The position numbers and the translations under genes were made by a program. The notes below the pieces were generated by a model. That model ran no database searches. It was not told the DNA's origin and saw only the letters and a list, made by a program, of their open reading frames with translations. A stretch of 64,000 nucleotides of DNA from assembly GCF_020614375.1 (NCBI RefSeq), contig NZ_CP085327.1, positions 310,001-374,000 on the forward strand, read 5' to 3'. Of this stretch, positions 52,687-61,067 are shown in pieces (within the stretch, counting starts at the first letter, position 1; the number at the start of each line of letters is the position of its first letter). Source of the DNA: Haladaptatus salinisoli (GTDB taxonomy: Archaea; Halobacteriota; Halobacteria; Halobacteriales; Haladaptataceae).

Positions 52687-52811
52687 GACAGCAGCGCGCG
52701 AAGCTTCTCTCGGTAGTCCGCCAGCGCGCGCCTGACGGCCTCGCGGTAGTCGGCGATCGATGCGGTCTCGTCAGCGGTCGGCGCGGTGTCGTCGGTTGAA
52801 TCGGTAGTCAT
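52683..52811 (-). CDS. Tiny helical protein, 42 aa (original copy of a tandem duplication)
   Basis: MTTDSTDDTAPTADETA is followed by an amphipathic helix YREAVRRALADYREKLRALLS. It overlaps its neighbours by ATGA on both sides. The helix segment is repeated in the next gene upstream at nucleotide level (39 identical bases, 116 bp apart). Function unknown; possibly a small subunit or anchor helix. Confidence 0.65.
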   Translation of the reverse strand: MTTDSTDDTAPTADETASIADYREAVRRALADYREKLRALLS

Positions 52812-52942
52812 GGTCCGAAGGTCACCCGGTAGTCCGCCAGCGCGCGCCTGACGGCCTCGCGGTAGGCGGAGGTCACTGCGGTTTCGTCGATGGTCGATGC
52901 TGCGTCGTCGGTCGAATCGGAGGTCATGGTCCGAAGGTCATC
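52711..52942. repeat. 116-bp tandem duplication creating a second tiny gene
   Basis: Two units offset by exactly 116 bp (52711-52826 and 52827-52942). A 39-base block is identical (52711-52749 and 52827-52865), and the unit ends (52791-52824 and 52907-52940) differ at only two bases. The middle has diverged. Confidence 0.85.
52808..52927 (-). CDS. Tiny protein, 39 aa, chimeric product of the tandem duplication
   Basis: MTSDSTDDAASTIDETA and the helix YREAVRRALADYR copy the 42-aa neighbour, then the sequence switches to VTFGP and stops. TFGP is also the C-terminus of the upstream membrane protein (KMTFGP), so the frame ran across the duplication junction. ATGA overlaps exist on both sides. 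Whether it is translated is unproven. Confidence 0.55.
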   Translation of the reverse strand: MTSDSTDDAASTIDETAVTSAYREAVRRALADYRVTFGP

Positions 52943-53238
52943 TTGTGTTCCTTGTACAGTACGCCCGTGAACAGCGCGAACGGTACCAGTCCCAGGAGCG
53001 CGAACAGCAGGGCCAGTCTGAGAACCAACGGAATCCCGAACGTCGTCGTGAGGTACCCCAACACGGCGACGCCCGACGAGAGGAACAACACGATGCTCGT
53101 CAGCGCGAGTCCGAAGCTCCACTTCCGGTAGCGCCACGGCAGGTTCTCCGACCGGCGGAGCATCTTGATGAGCACCGCTATCGGCGGGATGGCGAGCGCG
53201 AGCAGTTGCAGGACCGAGAGCGCGATGCCCCGGCTCAT
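52924..53238 (-). CDS. Hypothetical three-segment membrane protein, 104 aa
   Basis: Three membrane helices (about 5-25, 38-60, 68-92) with a basic loop RRSENLPWRYRKWSF and a short tail EHKMTFGP. It overlaps the PadR-like gene upstream and the tiny 39-aa gene downstream by ATGA. Family not recognised. Confidence 0.75.
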   Translation of the reverse strand: MSRGIALSVLQLLALAIPPIAVLIKMLRRSENLPWRYRKWSFGLALTSIVLFLSSGVAVLGYLTTTFGIPLVLRLALLFALLGLVPFALFTGVLYKEHKMTFGP

Positions 53239-53588
53239 GACTCCTCGCCGTCGCCCTCCAGCGCGAGCAGGCACTCGTCCTCCCACTCTCGGTGCGCCCG
53301 CAGTCGCTCGTCGGCCCGGCTCGTCAGCCGGTAGACGTTCGTTCGACCGTCGAGCGGAAGCTTTCTGACGAAGCCCGCATCGACGAGTTCGTCGAGGTTC
53401 CGGTAGAGTCGACCGTGATTGACGGGTTCGCCGTAGTGCTCCTGGAGCTCCTGCTTGACGGCCTGTCCGTTCGGGTTGGTTCCCGAAAGACGGGCCACCG
53501 TCAACAGCAGATCGCGCTTGAACCCCGTCACGCCCGCGAGCGGACGGGGGTCGATTCCTGGGTTGGGTTCGGGTTCACTGGCATCCAT
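53235..53588 (-). CDS. PadR-like winged-helix regulator
   Basis: A 117-aa protein. GFKRDLLLTVARLSGTNPNGQ, then LQEHYGEPVNHGRLYRNLDELVDAGFV and the wing RTNVYRLTSRADERL, are the PadR-type pattern. It should bind DNA as a dimer and may control the surrounding array. It starts 65 bp downstream of the antiporter's stop codon and overlaps the next gene by ATGA. Confidence 0.85.
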   Translation of the reverse strand: MDASEPEPNPGIDPRPLAGVTGFKRDLLLTVARLSGTNPNGQAVKQELQEHYGEPVNHGRLYRNLDELVDAGFVRKLPLDGRTNVYRLTSRADERLRAHREWEDECLLALEGDGEES

Positions 53589-53653
53589 TGTTTTACCGGC
53601 GGCGGTTGCCGCCGAGAGCCGCGCGCGGGGGTCGAACCCGCCGACCGGCCTGG

Positions 53654-54841
53654 TTACCGGACGCGGCCGAGACGTTCGAACAGCCGTGCGATTCGCGGTT
53701 CGTGTCGGACGAACAGCGTCCCGAGGACGCTCGTCGCCAGCACGTAGCCGACCGCGAACTCCGGGACGAACCTCACGGGAACGGTCGCGCTCCGCGCCAT
53801 GGCCGCGAGCACCAGCGAGAACTCGCCGCGCGCTATCAGCCCGATTCCGACGCGGAGCGAGCGGCGTCGGCCGAGTCCGTAGATGCGACCGCTCACCGCC
53901 CCGCTCACGACCTTGCTGGCGATGGTCGCGACCAGCGCGACGGCGAGCAGCCCCGCGATGTGTGCGAGAACCGACGCCTTCGTGGCGAGACCGATGGCGA
54001 AGAAGAAAATCGCGGAGAAGAGGTCGCACGCCGGTTCGAGGGTGCGTTCGATGCGCTCATCGTGTCCCGTCCGGCCGAGCGCGACGCCCACGAAGAAGGC
54101 GGCGATCCCCTTGCTCACCCCGAACGTCGCCGCGACGGCCGCGACGGCCGCGACGACTCCGAGCACCCGCAGGACGAACAGTTCGTTCGACTCCCCCGCT
54201 AGCAGCCGTTCGAGCACCCCCGTCGCATACCACCCGACGGCCGCGACGGCCCCGAGCAGCGCGAATCCGGTGGCGAGCGAGAGCAGCGCGTCCGCGAACG
54301 ACCCCCCGTCGAGCGCCATCGACGAGACGACGGTCAGGTAGACGGCGATGACCACGTCCTCGAAGACGAGCGACCCGAGGATGGGGTCGCTCTCGCGACC
54401 GGCTATCCACCCCTGATTCAGCAGCGATTCCGTGACGATGGCGCTGGAGGAGATGTAGACGATTCCGGCGAGAAAGAGGATTTCGAGCGGCGAGAATCCG
54501 AACAGCACGCCGAGCGCGACGCCGACCGCGTAGTTACAGACGAAGTCCACGACGCCGCTCCCCACGACGCGGTTCCAGTCGTCGAGCAGCCGATCGGCGT
54601 CCACGTGCAGGCCGAGGAAGAACAGCAGCAGGACGACGCCGAGGTCTGCGAAGGCGCGGAGGAACTCCGTTTCGGCGACTATCGCTATCGGTACGCCGCC
54701 GACCGACGTCGGCGCGCTCGGACCGACGAGAACGCCGGCGATGATGTACGCCGGGATGACCGACTGGCCGGCGCGAGCGGCGACCGTTCCGGCGAGCGCC
54801 ACCACCACGAGGACGACGGCGACCTCCGCGAACGCCGTCAT
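53654..54841 (-). CDS. CPA2/Kef-type K+(Na+)/H+ antiporter membrane subunit
   Basis: A 395-aa protein with about 12 membrane segments. GVVLLLFFLGLHVDADRLL, the unwound-helix region SSSAIVTESLLNQGW and FFFAIGLATKASV are family landmarks. It exchanges a monovalent cation for protons. There is no C-terminal TrkA domain; the regulator is encoded separately just upstream with an ATGA overlap, as in KhtTU-type systems. Confidence 0.9.
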   Translation of the reverse strand: MTAFAEVAVVLVVVALAGTVAARAGQSVIPAYIIAGVLVGPSAPTSVGGVPIAIVAETEFLRAFADLGVVLLLFFLGLHVDADRLLDDWNRVVGSGVVDFVCNYAVGVALGVLFGFSPLEILFLAGIVYISSSAIVTESLLNQGWIAGRESDPILGSLVFEDVVIAVYLTVVSSMALDGGSFADALLSLATGFALLGAVAAVGWYATGVLERLLAGESNELFVLRVLGVVAAVAAVAATFGVSKGIAAFFVGVALGRTGHDERIERTLEPACDLFSAIFFFAIGLATKASVLAHIAGLLAVALVATIASKVVSGAVSGRIYGLGRRRSLRVGIGLIARGEFSLVLAAMARSATVPVRFVPEFAVGYVLATSVLGTLFVRHEPRIARLFERLGRVR

Positions 54842-55308
54842 CGCTCGGCGAGTCGGGCGAGGTCGGCCAACTCTTCGCGCGTTCCGACGGCGACCAGCGC
54901 ATCATCCCCGCGAACTTCGAAGTCGGAGTCGGGCGCGGGGTGGGTCTCGCGGGCGCGCTGGACGGCGATGACGGTCGCTCCCGTCTCCCCTCGGATAGCC
55001 GCCTCGTCGAGCGTCGAACCGGACAGGGGGGAGGCGTCGGTCACGTCCACCCACTCGATGATGGCGTCCCCGAGGGGCAGTTCGACCGCGTCGTGCTCCA
55101 CCGGCTGGAAGTAGCCGCCCGCCAGAATCGTCGCCAGCTTCCGGGCCTCCGCTCCCGCGAGGTCGAGTAGCTTCTCGTTTTCGTCGTCCATTCGGCGGTA
55201 CAGCTCGCGTTCGCCGTCGTGTCGCAGCAGGACGACGAGCCGATCCGTTCCTCGGTCGAGTTCGTACTTCCGGCCGACGCCGGGAATCGAGGTTTCGTAC
55301 ACTTTCAT
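54838..55308 (-). CDS. KhtT-like TrkA-C (RCK_C) regulatory subunit
   Basis: A 156-aa protein. ETSIPGVGRKYELDRGTDRLVVLLRHDGERELYR resembles the KhtT N-terminal domain. The RCK_C domain (about 75-155) contains SPLSGSTLDEAAIRGETGATVIAVQR and ends DDALVAVGTREELADLARL. It should gate the coupled antiporter in response to a ligand such as c-di-AMP or an ion. It overlaps both neighbours by four bases. Confidence 0.88.
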   Translation of the reverse strand: MKVYETSIPGVGRKYELDRGTDRLVVLLRHDGERELYRRMDDENEKLLDLAGAEARKLATILAGGYFQPVEHDAVELPLGDAIIEWVDVTDASPLSGSTLDEAAIRGETGATVIAVQRARETHPAPDSDFEVRGDDALVAVGTREELADLARLAER

Positions 55309-55703
55309 GGGGTTACGAGGGGCAGGAGGTACGTCTTCCAGAGCCAGTCGAGCGGCGTCCACACGCCGAACGCGTGCGAGAGCACGTCGTCCAGCGCGAC
55401 CAGCGCGAACAGGACGACGACCCCTCGCCACCGCGTTCCGTACCGGGTCGTCGCCGCGCCGCCGAGGAGGACGCCGACCGTGCCGAGCAGGCAGGCCGTC
55501 GCGCCCGGCGCGGGGTAGTACCGCCACACGTGCGCCCACCCGAACAGGGCGAACAGGGCGCTCCCGGCGACCGCGGTCGGCTCCTCGCGGGGGTAGTCGT
55601 CCCACCGCAGGGCGCAGGCGAACAGGACGATGTACAGTCCGTACAGGAAGTGGTGCGGTGCGAACAGCGCGCCGTCGGGTATCGATTCGGCGGGAAATGA
55701 CAT
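55305..55703 (-). CDS. Hypothetical four-segment membrane protein next to oxidase subunit I
   Basis: A 132-aa protein with about four membrane helices. It has His residues near membrane ends (FAPHHFLYGLY, WAHVWRYY, DVLSHAFGVW), which could bind heme or metal. It starts 3 bp after the oxidase subunit stop and overlaps the KhtT-like gene. Family not recognised; an accessory role to the oxidase is inference. Confidence 0.72.
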   Translation of the reverse strand: MSFPAESIPDGALFAPHHFLYGLYIVLFACALRWDDYPREEPTAVAGSALFALFGWAHVWRYYPAPGATACLLGTVGVLLGGAATTRYGTRWRGVVVLFALVALDDVLSHAFGVWTPLDWLWKTYLLPLVTP

Positions 55704-55706
55704 TGG

Positions 55707-57254
55707 TCAGGATTCTCGTCGCTCCGCGAACCACTCCCACTCCCGCGACCGGAAGCCGAGTTCGCGGAGGTTCCACGGGTCGTCGGTCTCGACGCGGTCG
55801 CCGCGCGACAGCGACCGCGCGACGTTCCAGAGCCAGACGAGTTGGGCGATTCCGAGGACGTAGGCGCAGACGGTGGCGACCATCTGCAGGGGTGCGAAGC
55901 GCGGAGGGTAGGTCGCCATCCGGCGCGGGAGGCCGTCCATCCCGAGCAGCACGAGGACGGTGAACGCGCCGACGACGCCGACCGCCGAGAGCCAGAAGTG
56001 GAGTTCGGCGAGGCGGGGGTCGTACCACCGTCCCGTCAACAGCGGGAACCAGTAGTAACAGGCGGCGAAGAGCGCGAACGCGGACATCCCGACGAGCATG
56101 AAGTGGAAGTGGCCGACGACGTAGTAGGTGCCGTGGAGCAGTCGGTCGACCGGGATGGCCGCCAGAAAGACCCCCGTCACGCCCCCGACGACGAAGTTCG
56201 CTATCGCGCCGACGCAGAACAGCATGGGGGCTTCGAGGCGAACTCGCCCGTTCCACAGCGTCGCCATCCAGTTGAACGTCTTCACCGCGCTCGGCACCGC
56301 GATGGCCAGCGTCACGGCCATGAAACTCGCCTGGATGCGCGGGTCGAGGCCGGTCGTGAACATGTGGTGCGACCACACGCCGAACGAGAGGACGCCGATG
56401 GCGAGCGTCGAATAAACGACGAACTCGAACCCGAACAGCTTCCGCCCCGCGAACCGCGGAATGACGTAGCTCAGGATACCCATCGGCGGCAGGACGAGGA
56501 TGTAGACCTCCGGATGACCGAAGAACCAGAACAGGTGCTGCCAGAGGAGCGGGCCGCCGCCGGGGGTCGTGAAGAACGTCGTCCCGAAGTTCCGGTCGAG
56601 CAGGAGCATGACGAGCGCGCTGCCGAGCATCGGAAACGCGAAGACGACGAGTCCGCCCGTGACCAGCATCGTCCACGAGAAGATGTCCAACTCGGCCCAC
56701 GAGACCTCCCGACAGGCGACGACGGTCACGACGAAGTTGATGCCCGACATGACCGTGCCGAGTCCCGAGAGGTGGAGACCCAGCAGCAGGAGGTCGATGT
56801 CCGGGTTCGGCATCTCCGCGGAGAGCGGGGGATACATCGTCCAGCCGACGGCGGGGGGACCGACGCCGGGGACGCCGAGGACGTCCGCGACGATTCCCGC
56901 CCGCATCAGCAGCGCGGCGGGCGGGAGCACCCAGAACGCGACGGCGTTCACACGCGGGAACGCCATCTCGTCCGCGCCGACGAGGATGGGGACGAGATAG
57001 TTCCCCACGCCGAAGACGACGGGCCCGGCGAACAGGAAGAGCATCGTCAGCCCGTGGGTCGTAAAGAGTGCGTCGTAGGTCGCCGCGCCCCAGACGCCGG
57101 GGCGCGGCGACAGGGCGTCGGTGCGGAGCATCATGGCGTCCAACGCGCCGAGCAGTCCGGCGCCGGTCCCGAACAGGAGGTAGAGCAGGCCGATGTCCCG
57201 GTGATTCACGGTCGTGAGCCAGCGTCTCACCCCCGTCGGTCGTTCGGCGGACAT
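55707..57254 (-). CDS. Heme-copper oxidase subunit I
   Basis: A 515-aa protein with 12 expected helices. Visible ligands are His67 (TTHGLTM, low-spin heme), His247 with Tyr251 (GHPEVY; CuB and cross-linked Tyr), His296-His297 (CuB), and His382/His384 (GHFHF). Glu249 in HPEV marks an A1-type oxidase, and the K-channel keeps Lys325 with Ser322. The D-channel entrance reads GADEMAFPR with Glu96 in place of the usual Asp. No subunit II or III gene lies within the window, which is unusual. Its start codon directly follows the MFS gene's stop. Confidence 0.92.
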   Translation of the reverse strand: MSAERPTGVRRWLTTVNHRDIGLLYLLFGTGAGLLGALDAMMLRTDALSPRPGVWGAATYDALFTTHGLTMLFLFAGPVVFGVGNYLVPILVGADEMAFPRVNAVAFWVLPPAALLMRAGIVADVLGVPGVGPPAVGWTMYPPLSAEMPNPDIDLLLLGLHLSGLGTVMSGINFVVTVVACREVSWAELDIFSWTMLVTGGLVVFAFPMLGSALVMLLLDRNFGTTFFTTPGGGPLLWQHLFWFFGHPEVYILVLPPMGILSYVIPRFAGRKLFGFEFVVYSTLAIGVLSFGVWSHHMFTTGLDPRIQASFMAVTLAIAVPSAVKTFNWMATLWNGRVRLEAPMLFCVGAIANFVVGGVTGVFLAAIPVDRLLHGTYYVVGHFHFMLVGMSAFALFAACYYWFPLLTGRWYDPRLAELHFWLSAVGVVGAFTVLVLLGMDGLPRRMATYPPRFAPLQMVATVCAYVLGIAQLVWLWNVARSLSRGDRVETDDPWNLRELGFRSREWEWFAERRES

Positions 57255-58478
57255 TCACGCCCTCGACCTCCTGACGAACCGCAGAAACTCCCGACAGCCG
57301 AGCAAGCCGACGCAGGTGGCGAGTCCGAACGCCAGTTCCGCGCCGAACCCGTAGAGCAATCCGCCGACGAGCGGGGCGGGGACGACCGCCGCGCGGCGGG
57401 CGACCAGGTAGGCGTCCGAGACGCCGTTCGACCGCGTCGCTTCGGCGAGAAGCCGCTCGCGGACGGGACGGGTGGTGAGCGAGCCGCCGAGGCACGCGAA
57501 CAGCGCGACGGCGACCGCGACGCTCTCGGCGGTGGCGACCAGGAGGGGTACCAGCGCCGCGACCAGCACACCAGCAACCGCGACGCCCTTCGCGCTCACC
57601 TCCGCCGCGAGCCTCGTCGCGAGGGGTCCGCCCGCCATCGCCGTCGCCGTCTCGACCGCGAGCAGGAGCGCGAACGTCGCTTCCGGCTGAAATCGGACGC
57701 CGAACGCGGTCGCCTCGAGGCGGAGGTGGTGGACGACGACGATGACGAGGAAGTAGGCGACCATGCCGACGGCGAACCGAACCAGAACGTCGCCGAGCAG
57801 GAGGGAGCGATTCGTCGAGGAGAGTTCCCGCAGCGCGGCGCGCGCTCGTGACGCCGACGGAACGTCCGGCGGATCCGAACCGCCGTCGGAGCGTTCCGCG
57901 GCGGATTCGTCCGCGTCGTCGACCGCGCGAATCTCGGCCGCCACCGCCGCGGTGAGACCGGCGCTCGCCGCGAGCGCGAGCAGCACCTGATAACCCGCGA
58001 GGAAATCGGGCGCGCCGACGAACAGACCGCCCGCGACGGCGAGCGCCGCGAGAAACGGCGCTCGCCGGTTCGTCCCTCCATCCGTTTCGAAGGAGTTCGT
58101 CCGACGGAGCCGCGACAGGAACGCCGACGAGTCGGTTCGCCAGAGCCACAGGAACGGAAGACCGGCGAGCACCCAGACCCACGGTTCGAACGCGACGACT
58201 ATCGCGGAGAACGCGCCCAAGAAGGGGGCGGAGAGCCACAGGACGAGACCCCCGGTCGCCACCGCGCCGACGACGAGGGTCGTTCGTCGTCCGACCGCCC
58301 GCTCCACGTCGCGCCGAACCGCGGGCGCGACGAGCGACAGCCCCAGCGCGGCGCTCCCGAACAGTCCGACCAACCACGCTCGCGCGCCGAGCAGTCGAAG
58401 GTACTCGGGGACGTACCGCAGCGCCACCGCGACGAGCGCCCCGAAACCGACCGTGAACGCGGACGTTCTCCCGGTCAT
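57255..58478 (-). CDS. MFS-type transporter
   Basis: A 407-aa protein with about 12 membrane segments split by an acidic cytoplasmic loop (about 185-210), the usual 6+6 layout. LRYVPEYLRLLGARAWLVGLFGSAALGLS and the later LLAEATRSNGVSDAYLVARRAAVV are MFS-like. Substrate unknown. It overlaps the upstream permease gene by ATGA and abuts oxidase subunit I without a gap. Some MFS proteins (CcoA-like) import copper for oxidases, which would fit the context but is not shown. Confidence 0.82.
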   Translation of the reverse strand: MTGRTSAFTVGFGALVAVALRYVPEYLRLLGARAWLVGLFGSAALGLSLVAPAVRRDVERAVGRRTTLVVGAVATGGLVLWLSAPFLGAFSAIVVAFEPWVWVLAGLPFLWLWRTDSSAFLSRLRRTNSFETDGGTNRRAPFLAALAVAGGLFVGAPDFLAGYQVLLALAASAGLTAAVAAEIRAVDDADESAAERSDGGSDPPDVPSASRARAALRELSSTNRSLLLGDVLVRFAVGMVAYFLVIVVVHHLRLEATAFGVRFQPEATFALLLAVETATAMAGGPLATRLAAEVSAKGVAVAGVLVAALVPLLVATAESVAVAVALFACLGGSLTTRPVRERLLAEATRSNGVSDAYLVARRAAVVPAPLVGGLLYGFGAELAFGLATCVGLLGCREFLRFVRRSRA

Positions 58479-59941
58479 CGTAGGGTTCGGTACGCCTCCC
58501 GGAGCTTTTCGACGATTCGCGCCAGCGCGCCGCCGAACCGACGGAACGCCTCGCCGACGAGACCGAGCGCCCTGACGAGATTCGCCGCCGCGCGCCGGAG
58601 GGGTCGCGCCGCGTCGACGAGTCCGCGGACCAGACCGACCGTCGCGCCGCCCGCGATTCGGAGGGCGGCGGCGACGTGACCCGCCGCGCGGCGAACGTCG
58701 ACCAGCGCGTCGCCGACGACGCCGGGTAACGCGACGAGGGCGTCACCGACTCGCTCGGTGCCGTAGGCGGCGGTCACCTGCGCGAAGAAGAGCGGCGTGA
58801 AGAGCAGGTTCAGGACGACGGTGTACTCGCTCGGGGCCGTGCCGCCGACCGCGCCCTGCGGCGGAACGAGATCGAGTCCCGAGAAGAGGTAGTGCACGAC
58901 GATGCCGGCGACGACCGCCGCGACGAACATCGCGGCGAACAACACCGCGGCGATTCGCGCGCCGTAGTATCGTCGGTACGCGTTCACGATGGGCGGGATG
59001 ATGAGGTCGGCGAAGATGAACGCGAGCACGCTTCCGAAGGCGATGCCGTTCTGCCAGAGGACGAGGGCGAACGGAACGTTACCGACCGAACAGACGAACG
59101 TGAGGACGCCGATGAGCACGGCGATGACGGAGTTCGACGCCACCCACAGGAACCCGGAACCGCCCGTGCTGAACAGGGTCGTCCACCACGTTCGGGGGAC
59201 GAGCGCGGCCAGCAGGCCCGCGATGAGAAAGCCGACCGCGATGTCCTTCCAGAGCATGTCCCACTCCTTCACCGTGCTGGTGGCCGCCCGCGTCCACGCT
59301 TCGAGGGACGTGAGTTCCTCCGTCGGATCCGTTTTCGACGGTGCCGACTCCCGGTTGCGGTACACCATCTCGCAGCCGGAACAGCAGAAGCGGCGCGTTT
59401 CGTCGTCCACCTTCGCCGTCACCGTCTCCCCGTCGTCCGGCGACGCGTCCATGCCGCAGGCGGCGCACGTCGCTCCGTCGAGTTCGTACACGTGGCGTCG
59501 CGCGCGTTCGAACCACTCGTCCGGCACGCGCCGAAAGACGAGCGCGAGCACCGCCACGGCGACGAGTCCCCCGGCGAAATCGGCGGCGACGAACTGCCAG
59601 CCGAGCAGAATCCACATCACCAGCCCGAGTTCGACCACGAGGTCGGTGGCCGCGAACTGGAACGCCGCGAAGCTGGCGACCGGGGACGCCCCCTTCTTGA
59701 ACAGCGTCTTCGCGGTCGCTATCGCGGAGAACGAACAGCTGGAGGAGGCGATGCCGAACAGCGTTCCGAGGCCGACCTCGCGCCAACCGTCGTCGCCGAG
59801 GTAGCGACTCATCTGTCTCTCGGTGACGAACTCGTCGACCGCGCCGGTGAGCGTGAATCCGAGGACGAGCGCCCACCACGTTTCCCACGCCATCCCGATG
59901 GCGAGTCCGATACCGTGCAGTAACGAAGTGATGATTGACAT
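58475..59941 (-). CDS. DUF318/ArsP-like permease with embedded YHS/TRASH-like Cys domain
   Basis: A 488-aa membrane protein. The permease core includes GIASSSCSFSAIATAKTLFKKGASPVASFAAFQF and, later, SVGNVPFALVLWQNGIAFGS. Between the halves (about 155-195) sits a soluble metal-binding insert with CAACGMD and FCCSGCEMVY, typical of YHS/TRASH-type soft-metal sensing or delivery. The C-terminal 90 residues are helical and Arg/Ala-rich. It probably exports or moves a soft metal or metalloid. The start at 59941 follows family length. First gene of the coupled run. Confidence 0.86.
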   Translation of the reverse strand: MSIITSLLHGIGLAIGMAWETWWALVLGFTLTGAVDEFVTERQMSRYLGDDGWREVGLGTLFGIASSSCSFSAIATAKTLFKKGASPVASFAAFQFAATDLVVELGLVMWILLGWQFVAADFAGGLVAVAVLALVFRRVPDEWFERARRHVYELDGATCAACGMDASPDDGETVTAKVDDETRRFCCSGCEMVYRNRESAPSKTDPTEELTSLEAWTRAATSTVKEWDMLWKDIAVGFLIAGLLAALVPRTWWTTLFSTGGSGFLWVASNSVIAVLIGVLTFVCSVGNVPFALVLWQNGIAFGSVLAFIFADLIIPPIVNAYRRYYGARIAAVLFAAMFVAAVVAGIVVHYLFSGLDLVPPQGAVGGTAPSEYTVVLNLLFTPLFFAQVTAAYGTERVGDALVALPGVVGDALVDVRRAAGHVAAALRIAGGATVGLVRGLVDAARPLRRAAANLVRALGLVGEAFRRFGGALARIVEKLREAYRTLR

Positions 59942-60107
59942 TGTTGTTGTTCGCTCGAACGGCAAAGAAGACACTGTCGCGCCGGGAGGTCATCCGCGCG
60001 GGAGGCGCGTCGTCCAGGCGGGCGCTCACCGTCTAGTTCTGTCTCTAATAGTAAAAATCTTATTTACAATTCCTAGAAATAAAACTCATTTTTAATCGTT
60101 TAGTCGC

Positions 60108-61067
60108 CTATTTGTGATATTCCACAACGGTTCCGCTTTCGCCGACGGAAATAGCGGGGTGCTCGGTCGTCCCCAGGCAGACGCCGTGTAGCGATTCGCC
60201 GTTCGACGCTCGTTCGCGCCGCCACCCGTCGGGCGTCAGTCGGAAGGCGCCGCCCGAATCGCCGACTGCGAGGCCGCGGTGACGCTCGCGCTCGACGGCC
60301 AGCAGGGCGTTCTCGCCCGCCCGCGAGCGCGTCCACGTGAACCCGTTGTAGCCGAATATCGACCCCGCATCGCCGACCACGTCGATCTCGTTCGACCGGA
60401 GCGGCGCGATATCGTGGAGGTTGACGCTTCCCCGCCGGATGCCGATTCGCCGCCACGTCTCGCCGCCGTCGACCGTCTGGAAGACGTTGCTCGACGTGTC
60501 GGTCACGAACCCGAAGCCGCGGCCGGTGAACTCGACGCTCGTGATGCTCGATCCGCCGCCGGGCTTCACGGGGTCGCTCCACTCGACCCGTCCGTCCGCG
60601 TGGGTCGCCCGCACTACCTCCCCGGAACCGTTCGCGAGGGAGACCACCTCCGCGCCGGCGAGTCCGACGACGCCCGTCGCTTCCCACGTGCTCGTCATCC
60701 CCTTCGGCGCGGAGTGGTCGGTCATCGAACCGGCGTCCACGTCGTAGACGCCGACGACGCCGCTGTCGCCCGCGACCCAGAGGTGGCGTCCGTTGTCGGT
60801 GACCGACGCGCCGCGGAGGGCGTTCCGCGCGCCGGACGGGCCGGCCTCGACGACGACCCGCCACCCGTCGCCGCGGCGCGCGACGATGCGACCGCCCTCG
60901 CCGACTGCGTACGGCCCCTTTCGCGTCATGACGACGTCGTACAGCGTCATCTCCGTCGGCGATTCGACGGCGATCCACTCGCCGTCGTTTCCGTCGTTTC
61001 TCGTGCAACCGCCGAGCGCGAGCACGCCCACGCTCGCCGCTCGCAGGAACCGGCGTCTCGTGGTCAT
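60108..61067 (-). CDS. Tat-exported lipoprotein beta-propeller, Ycf48/BNR-like
   Basis: A 319-aa protein. The N-terminus TTRRRFLRAASVGVLALGGC combines a twin-arginine signal with a lipobox whose Cys is about residue 21, so it should be anchored outside the membrane. Residues 35-315 form propeller blades (TLYDVVMTRKGPYAVGEGG, HLWVAGDSGVVGVYDVDAG, VFQTVDGGETWRRIGIRRG). It is the exported counterpart of the cytoplasmic propeller at 51262-52257. It overlaps the upstream membrane protein gene by ATGA. Confidence 0.86.
   Translation of the reverse strand: MTTRRRFLRAASVGVLALGGCTRNDGNDGEWIAVESPTEMTLYDVVMTRKGPYAVGEGGRIVARRGDGWRVVVEAGPSGARNALRGASVTDNGRHLWVAGDSGVVGVYDVDAGSMTDHSAPKGMTSTWEATGVVGLAGAEVVSLANGSGEVVRATHADGRVEWSDPVKPGGGSSITSVEFTGRGFGFVTDTSSNVFQTVDGGETWRRIGIRRGSVNLHDIAPLRSNEIDVVGDAGSIFGYNGFTWTRSRAGENALLAVERERHRGLAVGDSGGAFRLTPDGWRRERASNGESLHGVCLGTTEHPAISVGESGTVVEYHK

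Noticed and set aside
52711..52865. CRISPR-like array
   Set aside because: Only two units exist, they lie within overlapping coding frames, and the pattern is explained by a tandem duplication.
54838..58746. A minus-strand open frame of about 1300 codons joining several genes
   Set aside because: Only its last 156 codons match a family (KhtT-like). The rest is basic low-complexity sequence in the wrong frame of oxidase, MFS and permease genes.
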